64,000 nt of DNA, from NCBI RefSeq assembly GCF_003184185.1, contig NZ_QHJG01000021.1:88112-152111 (forward strand). The letters are read 5' to 3'. A program made the translations under genes and the position numbers. The DNA comes from Legionella qingyii. Its GTDB lineage: Bacteria > Pseudomonadota > Gammaproteobacteria > Legionellales > Legionellaceae. The notes under the pieces were generated by a model, which did no database searches, was not told the origin of the DNA, and saw nothing but the letters and a program-made list of their open reading frames with translations. Shown here piece after piece: positions 1 to 9,329 of the stretch (positions are counted from its first letter, which is position 1; every line of letters begins with the position of its first letter).

Positions 1-61
1 CAAGATAATCATTCACAGTAACAACATGTACACCATGGCCAGTAATTGCATTTAAATATGC
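1..61 (-). pseudogene. secA: SecA fragment at window edge (partial)
   Basis: Read on the minus strand, these bases translate to a stretch including [20 protein letters not shown], which matches the conserved segment of the SecA preprotein translocase ATPase just after its Walker A region. The frame differs from the overlapping metK frame, is closed upstream by a stop, and runs off the window at base 1. No start codon or SecA N-terminus is present, so only an internal piece is joined here. This could be the edge of a rearrangement or an assembly chimera. Confidence 0.7.
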
Positions 62-726
62 ATTTTATGGGTCAGCCATTCGCGAGGTAACGTGGTTTTA
101 ATAATTTCCTCACGTACTGCTTCGACTAAATCATTATATTCAATTTCAGCTGCATGTTGTGTTGAAAAAACAACTGTGTCAACCTCAACAGGTATACCCC
201 TTTCATATTTTAAGGTTATTTGACATTTCGCATCAGGTCGCAACCAGGGTAACGTTCCTGATTTACGTAAATGAGCTTGTTTTTCCATCAAACGATGTGC
301 GTAAGCAATTGGAGCTGGCATGTAAACATCGGTTTCACGGCTGGCATAACCAAACATTAAACCCTGATCTCCGGCACCAAGCATTTTCGTTTCTTTATTA
401 TCAACCCCCTGAGCAATATCAGGAGATTGTTTACCTATGGCAGAAAGTACTGCACAAGATTCCCAATCGAAACCCATTTGTGAGCTGTTATAACCTATAT
501 CTTTAACTACTTGTCGCGTTACGGCTTCCACGTCCACCCATGCTTTAGTAGTAATTTCTCCACCAACTAACACCATACCTGTTTTGACGAATACCTCACA
601 AGCAACACGCGCAGCAGGATCTTGCATTAAAATAGCATCTAAAATTGCATCAGAAATCTGATCTGCTATTTTGTCAGGATGTCCTTCAGAAACCGATTCA
701 GAAGTAAAAACATGACTATCATTCAT
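52..726 (-). pseudogene. metK: S-adenosylmethionine synthetase, truncated N-terminal part
   Basis: MetK makes S-adenosylmethionine from methionine and ATP in the cytoplasm. The 224 residues carry the N-terminal signature ([11 protein letters not shown], about residues 9-19) and the GAGDQG loop (117-122). They match the family well up to EWLTH near residue 220, where the frame hits a stop. Family members have about 380 residues, so the C-terminal 160, including the GGGAFSGKD loop, are missing. A good ribosome site (AGAGGA, 8 nt before the ATG) and a 31 nt gap to carA suggest co-transcription with carA. MetK is normally essential, so a complete copy should exist elsewhere, or the truncation is an assembly error. 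Right after the break the sequence becomes secA-like. Confidence 0.85.
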
Positions 727-757
727 TAGTTAATCCTCTAATTAATATTGCTATATC

Positions 758-1870
758 CTATTTCATCAATTGTATAAATTCATTAAATATTATTTCTATA
801 TCATGCGGTCCTGGACTTGCTTCTGGATGACCTTGAAAGCCCAATGCCGGTTTTTCCTTATGTCTGATGCCCTGAAGGGTATTGTCAAATAAAGAACGAT
901 GAGTTATGGAAAGACAATCGGGTAAGCTCTCTTCATCCACTGCAAAACCATGGTTCTGACTGGTTATAAAAACACGTTTTTTCCCTGCAGTTTCAATTAC
1001 CGGATGATTGGCACCGTGATGACCAAATTTCATTTTCTTGGTTATTCCACCACAAGCTAAAGCCAAGATTTGAAAACCCAGACAAATGCCAAATAAGGGA
1101 ATATTATGCTCTAAAAACTCTTGGGTTGCCCGAATTGCATAGTCACACGCCTGCGGATCTCCGGGGCCATTAGATAAAAAGACTCCATCAGGATTCATTG
1201 CTAAAACTTCTGCAGCCGAAGTTTTTGCCGGAACTAAAGTTAAATGACACCCTTTGTCATGTAAAATACGTAAAATATTATGCTTTACCCCAAAATCATA
1301 AGCGACTACGTGGAATTTTTGGGGTTGAGAACCTGTCCCCCACTCACCTTGGCCATCATGCCAACGTTCTATGGTTTTTCTAGAAACTTCCAGAGCCAAA
1401 TCAACTCCCTGAAGTCCAGAGAAGGATTTTGCTTTTGATAAAACCACTTCAGGATTCCCTACATCAGTACTGATGCAAGCACCCAAAGCCCCGTGTTCTC
1501 GTAAACGCAAAGTCAAATCACGAGTATCAATTCCAGCAATTGCAACCACACCATTTTTTTTGAGCCAATCAGGAAGAGATTGTTCAGCACGATAATTACT
1601 ATGAATTATTGAAGAATTACGGAGTACCAAACCTGCAGCCCAAACTTTATTTGACTCCATATCATCATGAGTGCATCCAGTATTTCCGACATGGGCTGTA
1701 GTCAAGGTAATTATTTGCCGAGTATAAGAAGGGTCTGTGAGCATTTCTTGATAACCCGTCATAGAGGTATTAAAAACCAACTCTCCGACACAATCTCCTG
1801 TTGCTCCTACCGAAATCCCCTCATAAATAGTTCCATCGGCTAATACTAAAATTGCTGGTTGGTTTATCAT
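758..1870 (-). CDS. carA: Carbamoyl-phosphate synthase small (glutaminase) subunit
   Basis: CarA hydrolyses glutamine and passes ammonia to CarB for carbamoyl phosphate, the precursor of arginine and pyrimidines. At 370 residues it is full length. An N-terminal CPSase small domain is followed by a class I glutamine amidotransferase with nucleophile Cys263 (GICLGFQ) and the His348/Glu350 pair in GHPEASPGP. The usual partner carB is not next to it: the following gene on this strand is the truncated metK, 31 bp away. An inverted repeat (1930-1983) lies in the gap between it and the dnaJ end. Function is certain from the motifs; operon membership is inferred. Confidence 0.97.
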   Translation of the reverse strand: MINQPAILVLADGTIYEGISVGATGDCVGELVFNTSMTGYQEMLTDPSYTRQIITLTTAHVGNTGCTHDDMESNKVWAAGLVLRNSSIIHSNYRAEQSLPDWLKKNGVVAIAGIDTRDLTLRLREHGALGACISTDVGNPEVVLSKAKSFSGLQGVDLALEVSRKTIERWHDGQGEWGTGSQPQKFHVVAYDFGVKHNILRILHDKGCHLTLVPAKTSAAEVLAMNPDGVFLSNGPGDPQACDYAIRATQEFLEHNIPLFGICLGFQILALACGGITKKMKFGHHGANHPVIETAGKKRVFITSQNHGFAVDEESLPDCLSITHRSLFDNTLQGIRHKEKPALGFQGHPEASPGPHDIEIIFNEFIQLMK

Positions 1871-1929
1871 GGCTCTTCTCTATTAGTCTGGTTATGCAAT
1901 GTGTCATTTTTAGTAGCCTTAACGCATCT

Positions 1930-1983
1930 GTAGCCTGGATGAGCGAAGCGTAACCCGGGCTACGCGTCGCTCACCCAGGCTAC
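1930..1983. repeat. Intergenic inverted repeat, CCCGGG/CCAGGCTAC family
   Basis: The arms GTAGCCTGG and CCAGGCTAC are reverse complements that bracket GAGCGAAGCG, CCCGGG and CGTCGCTC, so the whole element can fold into a long hairpin. It sits between dnaJ and carA. Related copies occur at 3265, 13601, 26111, 27633, 30201, 32143, 35574 and 39454. Confidence 0.8.
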
Positions 1984-2084
1984 AATGACTCTTTTTTATA
2001 CAGAGTCATGACGTTTATATCCCTTGGTCAGCAAGCTCAAAAAATGCACATTTAGATAAATGTGAGCATTGTAACTTACTTAGT

Positions 2085-3224
2085 TCAAAATTTCATGTCT
2101 TCAAAGAATTTTTTCACACCTGCAAACCAAGAATTTGAGCGGGGAGAATGATTTCCTTTGGCATTTTCCAGTGATTCCTGGAATTTAGTTAGTAATTCTT
2201 TTTGTTCTCGTGATAAATTCACAGGAGTTTCTACCACTACTTTACATAATAAATCACCCTGACCATGACCACGTACGGACTTCATCCCCTTACCTCTTAA
2301 ACGGAACACTTTGCCGGTTTGCGTTTCTTCAGGGATCTTTAAAGTAACTCGTCCTTCAAGGGTTGGTACTTCAATAGAACCACCCATTGCAGCGATTATA
2401 AAACTTATAGGTACTTCACAATGTAAATCATTTTCATGACGTTCAAATATAGTATGTTTTTTTACGTTGATTTGTACGTAAAGATCGCCAGGGCCTCCAC
2501 CATGCATGCCAGCCTCACCTTCTCCGCTTAAACGAACGCGATCACCGTTATCTACGCCAGCGGGAATTTTAACCGTGAGTTTTTTGCTTTCACGTACCCG
2601 ACCTTGACCATGACAATCTGGGCAAGGATCAGAAATAATTTTTCCTTCACCGTGACAGCTTGGGCAGGTTTGCTGAATAGAGAAAAAGCCTTGTTGAATT
2701 CTGACTTGTCCCATGCCATTACAGGTTTCACACGTTTTGGGTTGAGTTCCCTTTTTAGCGCCACTACCGCTACAGGTAGAACAAGCCCCATGTCTTGGAA
2801 CTGTAATTTGCACTTCTTTACCTAAAGCAGCTTCTTCAAGCGTTAATTGCACATTAAATTGCAAATCAGCGCCGCGTTGACCACGAGATTGTCGTCCAGC
2901 ACCTCGTCCGCCCGAGAAGATATTTTCAAAAATATCCTCAAAGACATCGCCAAAACCTCCGAAGCCACCAAAACCTCCTTGTCCACCTCGCATGGACGGA
3001 TCAACACCTGCGTGACCAAATTGGTCATAGGCAGCACGTTTTTGTGGGTCAGAGAGAACGCTGTAAGCATTTTGAATTTCTTTAAATTTCTCTTCTGCAG
3101 CAGAATCACCAGCGTTGCGATCTGGGTGATATTTCATTGCCAACCTGCGATATGCTTTTTTAATTTCAGCATCACTTGCAGTTCGACTTACTTCTAAAAG
3201 TTCATAATAATCCTGCCGTTCCAT
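2085..3224 (-). CDS. dnaJ: Chaperone protein DnaJ (Hsp40)
   Basis: DnaJ delivers unfolded clients to DnaK and stimulates its ATPase. All family parts are visible in 379 residues: J domain with HPD at 33-35, a Gly/Phe-rich linker around 78-105, four zinc-binding CxxCxGxG repeats ([32 protein letters not shown]) and the C-terminal substrate domain. It follows grpE and dnaK on the same strand, but the 159 nt dnaK-dnaJ gap contains an inverted repeat (3265-3348) that may attenuate read-through. The length is normal for a type I DnaJ. Confidence 0.98.
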   Translation of the reverse strand: MERQDYYELLEVSRTASDAEIKKAYRRLAMKYHPDRNAGDSAAEEKFKEIQNAYSVLSDPQKRAAYDQFGHAGVDPSMRGGQGGFGGFGGFGDVFEDIFENIFSGGRGAGRQSRGQRGADLQFNVQLTLEEAALGKEVQITVPRHGACSTCSGSGAKKGTQPKTCETCNGMGQVRIQQGFFSIQQTCPSCHGEGKIISDPCPDCHGQGRVRESKKLTVKIPAGVDNGDRVRLSGEGEAGMHGGGPGDLYVQINVKKHTIFERHENDLHCEVPISFIIAAMGGSIEVPTLEGRVTLKIPEETQTGKVFRLRGKGMKSVRGHGQGDLLCKVVVETPVNLSREQKELLTKFQESLENAKGNHSPRSNSWFAGVKKFFEDMKF

Positions 3225-3264
3225 AACTACTCACAATATTTAAAAATAAAAAATACGGACCATA

Positions 3265-3348
3265 TAGTCTGAGTATAGCAAAGCGGAACCCGGGATTAAG
3301 GCGTACATTTCCAGAATCCCAGGTTCCGCTTTGTTGCACCCAGGCTAC
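3265..3348. repeat. Intergenic inverted repeat, CCCGGG/CCAGGCTAC family
   Basis: This copy lies in the dnaK-dnaJ gap. The arms AAGCGGAACCCGGGATT and AATCCCAGGTTCCGCTTT are nearly complementary, and the element ends in CCAGGCTAC. A strong hairpin here could lower dnaJ transcription relative to dnaK or protect the upstream message; this effect is inferred. Confidence 0.8.
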
Positions 3349-3383
3349 AAAGCACCTAGGCTACTAAGTGACGATTACATCAA

Positions 3384-5330
3384 TTATTTCTTATCGTCTT
3401 TAACCTCTTCAAACTCAGCATCCACAACTCCTTCATCAGTTTTAGCTGACTCGTGAGATTGCGCATGTTCTTGCTGAGGCGCTTCACCAGATCCTGCTTG
3501 CCCTTCAGATGCCTTTTTAGCATAAACCCGTTCAGCCATTTTAGCAGAAGCATCGTTTAACACTTTTAATTTCTCTTCAATTTGTGCTTTGTCAGTGCCC
3601 TGAATTGCTTCTTTTAATTCAGCGATTGCTGTTTCTATGCCTTTTTTCTCATCTTCAGAAAGTTCAGCCGCCAAATCTTTCATTGATTTCTCACAGCTAT
3701 GAATCAAGCTGTCGGCCTGATTACGTAACTCTGCCATTTCCTTAAATTTCTTATCTTCTTCCGCATGCGATTTGGCGTCTTTGATCATTGCCTCCACTTC
3801 TTCGTCACTCAAGCCACTAGATGCTTTAATAACAATGGATTGCGCCTTACCAGTAGCTTTATCTTTAGCAGAAACATTAAGGATACCATTCGCATCAATA
3901 TCAAAAGTTACTTCAATTTGTGGTACACCACGTGGAGCAGGAGGAATATCACCTAAATCGAATCTACCCAGAGATTTGTTAGCTGAAGCTTGCTCTCTTT
4001 CTCCTTGCAGCACATGCACAGTAACTGCTGTTTGATTATCATCGGCAGTAGAGAACACCTGATTGGCTTTAGTAGGAATTGTGGTATTTTTATCGATGAG
4101 TTTTGTCATCACACCACCCATAGTTTCAATGCCTAAAGATAAAGGAGTTACGTCAAGCAACAGAATATCTTTTACTTCACCAGATAAAACTGCAGCTTGT
4201 ATAGCAGCACCTACAGCAACGGCTTCATCGGGGTTAACGTCTTTGCGTGGCTCTTTACCAAAAAACTCTTCTACGGTTTTTTGTACTAAAGGCATACGTG
4301 TTTGACCACCAACCAAAATGACTTCGTTAATTTGTGACACAGTCAATCCAGCATCTTTCAATGCGATTTTGCAAGGCTCTACTGTACGCTCAACAAGTTT
4401 CTCAACCAAAGACTCCAGTTTAGCGCGAGTTAATTTAATGTTCAGGTGTTTTGGTCCAGAAGCATCTGCTGTAATGTAAGGTAGATTAACATCCGTTTGT
4501 TGTGCTGAAGAAAGTTCAATTTTTGCTTTTTCAGCAGCATCTTTCAATCGTTGTAATGCCAATGCATCATTGTGTAAATCAATACCTGTATCTTTTTTGA
4601 ATTCAGAAGCCAGATACTCAATCAAAGCCAAGTCAAAGTCTTCACCTCCCAAGAATGTATCACCATTTGTTGCGAGCACTTCAAACTGATGTTCTCCATC
4701 GACTTCTGCAATTTCAATGATCGAGATATCAAAAGTACCACCACCAAGGTCATATACAGCAATGATTGAATCACCGCGCTTTTTGTCCATACCATAAGCA
4801 AGAGCTGCAGCGGTAGGTTCGTTAATGATACGTTTTACTTCAAGGCCGGCAATACGGCCAGCATCTTTGGTTGCTTGACGTTGGGAATCATTGAAATAAG
4901 CAGGTACAGTAATCACAGCTTCTTTCACTTCTTCACCAAGGTAATCTTCTGCAGTTTTCTTCATTTTACGTAACACTTCAGCAGAAACTTGTGGTGGAGC
5001 TTTGTCCTGATCTTTCACACGAACCCAAGCATCTCCATTGTCTGCTTTAACGATCTTGTAAGGAACCATCTTGATGTCTTTTTGAACAACCGCGTCATCA
5101 AAACGACGACCGATCAATCGTTTAATCGCAAATAAAGTATTATCTGGGTTAGTTACTGCTTGACGTTTTGCAGCTTGTCCAACCAATACCTCACCATCAT
5201 CAGTAAAAGCAACGATGGAAGGCGTCGTGCGGTGACCTTCACTATTTTCAATTACCTTAGGCTTATCACCTTCCATAACAGCAACACATGAGTTGGTGGT
5301 ACCTAAGTCGATTCCTATAATTTTAGCCAT
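3384..5330 (-). CDS. dnaK: Chaperone protein DnaK (Hsp70)
   Basis: This is the ATP-dependent Hsp70 of protein folding and heat-shock control. It starts with [17 protein letters not shown] (phosphate-1 loop) and has the second phosphate loop ([10 protein letters not shown]), the beta-basket substrate domain and an acidic tail ending EEVKDDKK. I chose the ATG at 5330, giving 648 residues, because the conserved N-terminus begins there and TGGAG lies just upstream. An in-frame start 24 codons earlier would add residues foreign to the family. It lies 90 nt after grpE and before dnaJ, the standard order, and is probably driven by the heat-shock promoter ahead of grpE. Confidence 0.98.
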   Translation of the reverse strand: MAKIIGIDLGTTNSCVAVMEGDKPKVIENSEGHRTTPSIVAFTDDGEVLVGQAAKRQAVTNPDNTLFAIKRLIGRRFDDAVVQKDIKMVPYKIVKADNGDAWVRVKDQDKAPPQVSAEVLRKMKKTAEDYLGEEVKEAVITVPAYFNDSQRQATKDAGRIAGLEVKRIINEPTAAALAYGMDKKRGDSIIAVYDLGGGTFDISIIEIAEVDGEHQFEVLATNGDTFLGGEDFDLALIEYLASEFKKDTGIDLHNDALALQRLKDAAEKAKIELSSAQQTDVNLPYITADASGPKHLNIKLTRAKLESLVEKLVERTVEPCKIALKDAGLTVSQINEVILVGGQTRMPLVQKTVEEFFGKEPRKDVNPDEAVAVGAAIQAAVLSGEVKDILLLDVTPLSLGIETMGGVMTKLIDKNTTIPTKANQVFSTADDNQTAVTVHVLQGEREQASANKSLGRFDLGDIPPAPRGVPQIEVTFDIDANGILNVSAKDKATGKAQSIVIKASSGLSDEEVEAMIKDAKSHAEEDKKFKEMAELRNQADSLIHSCEKSMKDLAAELSEDEKKGIETAIAELKEAIQGTDKAQIEEKLKVLNDASAKMAERVYAKKASEGQAGSGEAPQQEHAQSHESAKTDEGVVDAEFEEVKDDKK

Positions 5331-5420
5331 TCTATTCTTGCTCCAAAGTAGTAGTTTTCTAATGCAATGATTTTTATATGGGGCATAACTAACCAATTTC
5401 AACCCATAAATCTCACATTT

Positions 5421-6017
5421 TTATTTTTTTGACACAACCACACGTGCCGGTCTAATCACTCGATCACTTAGTTTGTATCCCTTTTGGAATACTGCTAATA
5501 CCGTGTTGGGTTCCGCATCGGGTACCACTTGCATCGACATCGCTTCATGAATCTGTGGATCAAAAGGCAAACCAATGGGATCAATTTGCTGAATCTCAAA
5601 TTTTTTCAATACATCCATAAAAAGCTTCAGAGTTAATTCCAAGCCTTCATGCATTGCTGCATCTTCTGCTTTAACAGCCAGTTGTAAGGCTTGCTCTAAA
5701 CTATCGATTACCGGTAATAAATCAGTAATTATCTTCTCAACACCATAGCGATGAGCATTAGTTACTTCGCGTTCAGCACGGCGACGAACATTTTCCAATT
5801 CAGCTTGAGCACGAACCGCTTTTTCCCAATTTTCATGAGATTGCTGTTCTGCAAGAGTCAGCTTTTCACTCAACTCAATGTAACTTGGGTGATCTAAAGA
5901 TGGCTCCCGATGCTCTGTTTCTTCAGGTAAGTCTACGGCTTCTTCAGAATTTTCAATGTCTTTCGATTCATGCTCTTCTTTAAATTGATGCCAATTTTTA
6001 TCTTGTTTTCTACTCAT
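5421..6017 (-). CDS. grpE: Nucleotide exchange factor GrpE
   Basis: GrpE releases ADP from DnaK. The 198 residues comprise a charged, acidic N-terminus (about 1-50), a long coiled-coil containing RAQAELENVRRRAERE, and the C-terminal beta domain with PIGLPFDPQIHEAMSM, the family signature. The ATG at 6017 is favoured over a GTG six codons upstream because GAGAGGAG stands 7-8 nt before it. It is first in the grpE-dnaK-dnaJ cluster, directly downstream of a sigma-32-type promoter. Confidence 0.97.
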   Translation of the reverse strand: MSRKQDKNWHQFKEEHESKDIENSEEAVDLPEETEHREPSLDHPSYIELSEKLTLAEQQSHENWEKAVRAQAELENVRRRAEREVTNAHRYGVEKIITDLLPVIDSLEQALQLAVKAEDAAMHEGLELTLKLFMDVLKKFEIQQIDPIGLPFDPQIHEAMSMQVVPDAEPNTVLAVFQKGYKLSDRVIRPARVVVSKK

Positions 6018-6057
6018 GCAATTTCTCCTCTCCACAGCTTAGCAATGTGAAAATCAG

Positions 6058-6085
6058 AGATGGGGGCACCTAATAAGATTTCAAG
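6058..6085 (-). promoter_or_regulatory. Sigma-32 (heat-shock) promoter of grpE-dnaK-dnaJ
   Basis: On the minus strand a perfect -35 element CTTGAAA (6079-6085) is separated by 13 nt from a perfect -10 element CCCCATCT (6058-6065), matching the enterobacterial sigma-32 consensus. It ends about 40 nt before the grpE start codon, a suitable distance for transcription start and leader. Assignment is from consensus only. Confidence 0.88.
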
Positions 6086-6284
6086 GGCTATGAAATTTTT
6101 ATTGCAGCAAATTAATATAAATCACTGCAACACAAACTAAAAATGTATTTTTCAAAAGACGCACGCGCTAATTTTACTAATAAATAATCAGGGAGCGATT
6201 GAATGAATGATTGAGGATTTTGGTATTCAACGAAACAAATTGAATTTGGTTTGGACTAAATTCCAATTATATAGAAGAAACCAA

Positions 6285-6437
6285 ATGCCAAAAGATCCTA
6301 AAAAATCGAAAAACTTAAAGCGCGCTATGGCAACAGACGTTGTCAGGCGCTTTCATCATTATAAATATTCTCCTTATAAGCATAGCCCCTTCTTCCCTTT
6401 GCCTTCAGTGTCCCTAAAGTTTTATGCATATAAGTAA
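6285..6437 (+). CDS. Possible small basic protein (uncertain)
   Basis: An open frame begins with ATG at 6285 (MPKDPKKSKNLKRAMATDV) and encodes 50 residues, strongly basic at the N-terminus. The frame is open back to 6207, where a longer 76-residue version could start. The ribosome site is weak. It is the only candidate gene in the 516 bp between grpE and the DAHP synthase; I do not recognise its family and it may be chance. Confidence 0.22.
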   Translation: MPKDPKKSKNLKRAMATDVVRRFHHYKYSPYKHSPFFPLPSVSLKFYAYK

Positions 6438-6533
6438 TATGGATAAAAGCTTTATCATTTAAGGCCCAGTTCGCTTGCAGTATGTGTTCATTTATTCCAT
6501 ACTTAGACTCAAAAAAGTTACATAGGTTTTTTT

Positions 6534-7868
6534 ATGCAAAAATGGTCGCCTACCTCTTGGCTCCAGTACTCGTATTTACAAGCTGCAACTTATTCCGATA
6601 AAGAACAGTTAAATAAAATTGTAGAACAACTGAGCCTTTTACCTCCTCTGGTTACCAGTAGTGAAGTAAAGAATTTGAAAAAAGAAATTGCACGAGCTGG
6701 ACGTGGAGAAGCTTTTATTCTCCAAGGTGGAGACTGCGCTGAATCATTTAATGATTGTCGTTCGGAAGTTATTAGCAATAAACTAAAAATCATTTTACAG
6801 ATGAGCTTGATTTTATTGCATGGCTTACGAAAACCCATTATTCGTGTTGGACGAATTGCTGGGCAATATGCAAAACCCCGTTCTTCAGATTATGAAACGA
6901 TAGAAGGAGTCACTTTACCCAGCTATCGAGGTGATTTGGTTAACTCCCCTGAGTTTACTCGGGAGGCACGGGAGCCCAACCCTAAATTATTATTGCAAGC
7001 GTACAACTGCTCAGCAATCACTTTAAATTTCATTCGTAGCTTACTCGACAGTGGTTTTGCAAGCCTAAATCACCCTCAGCAATGGGATTTGGGTTTTGTT
7101 GAACATTCAAAACAAAAAGATGAGTATCAAACTCTGGTTAAATCAATTGCCGATACTTTGGACTTTTTAGATACCGTTAGTGGAATACAAGCCAGTAACT
7201 TGGCTAAAGTGGATTTTTATACTTCTCATGAAGCCCTGCATTTGCATTATGAGCAAGCATTGACTCGTCAAATGGAAGATGGTTTATGGTATAACCTCTC
7301 TACTCACCTACCCTGGATTGGTATGCGCACAGCACAAGCTGACAGCGCACATTTGGAGTTTTTACGCGGCGTTGAAAATCCCATTGGGATCAAAATTGGA
7401 CCTTCAGCTACTCCCGAATGGTTAGAAGAAGTATTGCATCGAGCAAACCCTCAGCGTGAAGAGGGACGACTTTTGTTGTTCACTCGACTAGGAGCGCGCC
7501 ATATAGATAAACTGCTTCCCCCACTTATTGAAGCCGTGAGAAAAACAAAAATTCCAGTGACCTGGTCTTGTGATCCCATGCACGGAAATACAGAGACAAC
7601 AGTGGATGGCATTAAGACTCGCCACTTTGACAACATACTTTTAGAGCTCAAACAAGCTTTGGAAATTCATCGCACTATGGGCAGTTATCTAGGGGGGGTT
7701 CATTTTGAACTTACTGGTGATAACGTTACAGAGTGTATTGGAGGCGCTCGCGGGTTATCAGCAGATGATCTGAAAAAAGCTTATCATAGCCTGGTTGACC
7801 CCCGACTCAATTATGAACAATCATTAGAAATGGCCATTCAATTGAGTAGACAGTTTGGAAATGAATAG
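6534..7868 (+). CDS. Class II 3-deoxy-7-phosphoheptulonate (DAHP) synthase
   Basis: The enzyme condenses phosphoenolpyruvate with erythrose 4-phosphate, the first step of the shikimate pathway to aromatic amino acids. The 444 residues are typical of the plant-like class II family rather than AroF/G/H. Visible motifs are the metal-ligand Cys68 in GGDCAES, RVGRIAGQYAKPRS near residue 102, the KIGPSA segment and CDPMHGN near 345. The start MQKWSPTSW is the usual family start. It stands alone, with no aro genes adjacent. Two aromatic amino acid permeases occur further on at 36.4-38.9 kb but are not linked to it. Confidence 0.95.
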   Translation: MQKWSPTSWLQYSYLQAATYSDKEQLNKIVEQLSLLPPLVTSSEVKNLKKEIARAGRGEAFILQGGDCAESFNDCRSEVISNKLKIILQMSLILLHGLRKPIIRVGRIAGQYAKPRSSDYETIEGVTLPSYRGDLVNSPEFTREAREPNPKLLLQAYNCSAITLNFIRSLLDSGFASLNHPQQWDLGFVEHSKQKDEYQTLVKSIADTLDFLDTVSGIQASNLAKVDFYTSHEALHLHYEQALTRQMEDGLWYNLSTHLPWIGMRTAQADSAHLEFLRGVENPIGIKIGPSATPEWLEEVLHRANPQREEGRLLLFTRLGARHIDKLLPPLIEAVRKTKIPVTWSCDPMHGNTETTVDGIKTRHFDNILLELKQALEIHRTMGSYLGGVHFELTGDNVTECIGGARGLSADDLKKAYHSLVDPRLNYEQSLEMAIQLSRQFGNE

Positions 7869-8002
7869 TTCTTTGTTTGTCATGGGAAGTTTCGTTTTTT
7901 CACATCGTTCTTTATAGAAATTAAATAGCAACTGTTTTGGCTCTAAATTCAAGATAGTTGCTCCAGTAATAGTCCAAAGAGCATCTCGAGAGTTACCCTA
8001 AG

Positions 8003-9049
8003 TTAAACTCCTTCAAGAAATATATCGAGATCAAGCGACGAGCGCCTGCCAAGGTCATTCGCATGTTCTGAGAGAAAGGCGTCAGCAGCTCGACGCCCTT
8101 CATCACGTAACATGAGCAAAAAGTCCCATTCTGCATTGAGCTTGGATGAATAGCCGAGCTCGATCATGATGTCGCTGCTCACTCGATGTATCCGCATGCC
8201 AGCCCATTTTGCTCCTTCGGAATTATCTGGATGCGCCAATTGCCGTAATAAAGCAATCATGCGAAGCTCCTTAAGCAACACAGCATTGAACGAAACTTCA
8301 TTCAGACGGTTTAGAATGCCTCGTGCAGACTGAGGAATATCTGGCCGTGTTACGGGATTGATTTGAACTAAAATCGTATCATGTGATTTACATTCCCGTA
8401 CCAGCGGTGTAATTGTGGGATTCCCTGAGTATCCTCCATCCCAGTAATGCTCTCCATTGATTTCGACCGCCTTAAAAAGTGTAGGTAGACATGCGGACGC
8501 AAGAAGCACATCCGGAGTGATTTCGTCATTGCGAAATACTCTTCCTCTGCCGCTGCTAACGTTTGTCGCAGTAATAAATAATTTGATTGGACTACGGGAC
8601 AATCGCTTAAAGTCGATAGTTTCCATTAAAATAGTGTGAAGTGGATTAACTCCGAATGGGTCAAGATCATAGGGTGAAAACAATCGAGATAAGATATCCA
8701 TGGTGATAAAAAAAGGAGAATAATCAAGCGACCACTGGCCCAGAATAATATCAAGAGGACTGCGTTGTAAGAGACTAAATCGCGCCGCTTCAGAGACGCT
8801 CTTCCAGAACAATTCAAGCAAGTCGCGTGCTCCCTGAGGACCATCTTTGGTGTACCCATCGGCAAGGACCGCTGCATTCATAGCACCAGCAGATGTACCC
8901 GAAATGCCATCGATTCGTAACTTCTTTTCTTCTAATATACGATCCAACACGCCCCATGTAAATGCACCATGAGCACCACCACCTTGCAGTGCTAAATCGA
9001 TAAGAACATCATCAATTATTTTTTGAGAATACGTTATGGTGTGTGACAT
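8003..9049 (-). CDS. Patatin-like phospholipase
   Basis: This is a patatin-fold lipid acyl hydrolase using a Ser-Asp dyad. The oxyanion-hole motif GGGAHG, the nucleophile motif GTSAG and the catalytic DGG (WDGGYSG) are all intact, so it should be active. Of several in-frame starts the ATG at 9049 (MSHTITYSQ, 348 residues) is closest to the conserved core; upstream ATGs at 9058 and 9124 are possible and no ribosome site decides. There is no signal peptide or membrane segment. Legionella has many patatin proteins, some of them Dot/Icm effectors such as VipD, but this one lacks a long extra C-terminal domain and more resembles the widespread bacterial YchK/RssA-type group. The gene looks richer in G+C than its neighbours. 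Confidence 0.88.
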   Translation of the reverse strand: MSHTITYSQKIIDDVLIDLALQGGGAHGAFTWGVLDRILEEKKLRIDGISGTSAGAMNAAVLADGYTKDGPQGARDLLELFWKSVSEAARFSLLQRSPLDIILGQWSLDYSPFFITMDILSRLFSPYDLDPFGVNPLHTILMETIDFKRLSRSPIKLFITATNVSSGRGRVFRNDEITPDVLLASACLPTLFKAVEINGEHYWDGGYSGNPTITPLVRECKSHDTILVQINPVTRPDIPQSARGILNRLNEVSFNAVLLKELRMIALLRQLAHPDNSEGAKWAGMRIHRVSSDIMIELGYSSKLNAEWDFLLMLRDEGRRAADAFLSEHANDLGRRSSLDLDIFLEGV

Positions 9050-9329
9050 CCGTTTCATTGAATATGTATAGAGAAGAGTCCATATTTTTAACATAGAGGA
9101 TAAATCAAGAAAATTCAAATCCAAAAAATTAAAAAGAGCCTGGAAGGAGTTTAATTGTGTTGGTAACTTGGCTGCTTGCAGCCGGAAAGAATGAAAGATA
9201 ATAGTACTTTGCGAGCTACCAGGCTTCCGTCACAGGCTGCATATTCATTAACACTCTTAGTTTGATTTTTTCAAATATCGTGCGACAATCGGCGCATAAT
9301 TAATTCATTATGAAAAATATGAGGCCGAA

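Noticed and set aside
2604..3197. Plus-strand open frames inside dnaJ
   Set aside because: Shadows of the dnaJ coding frame, with no independent ribosome site or family.
5331..5402. Upstream start for dnaK
   Set aside because: The extra 24 residues do not belong to the Hsp70 family and a good ribosome site stands before the ATG at 5330.
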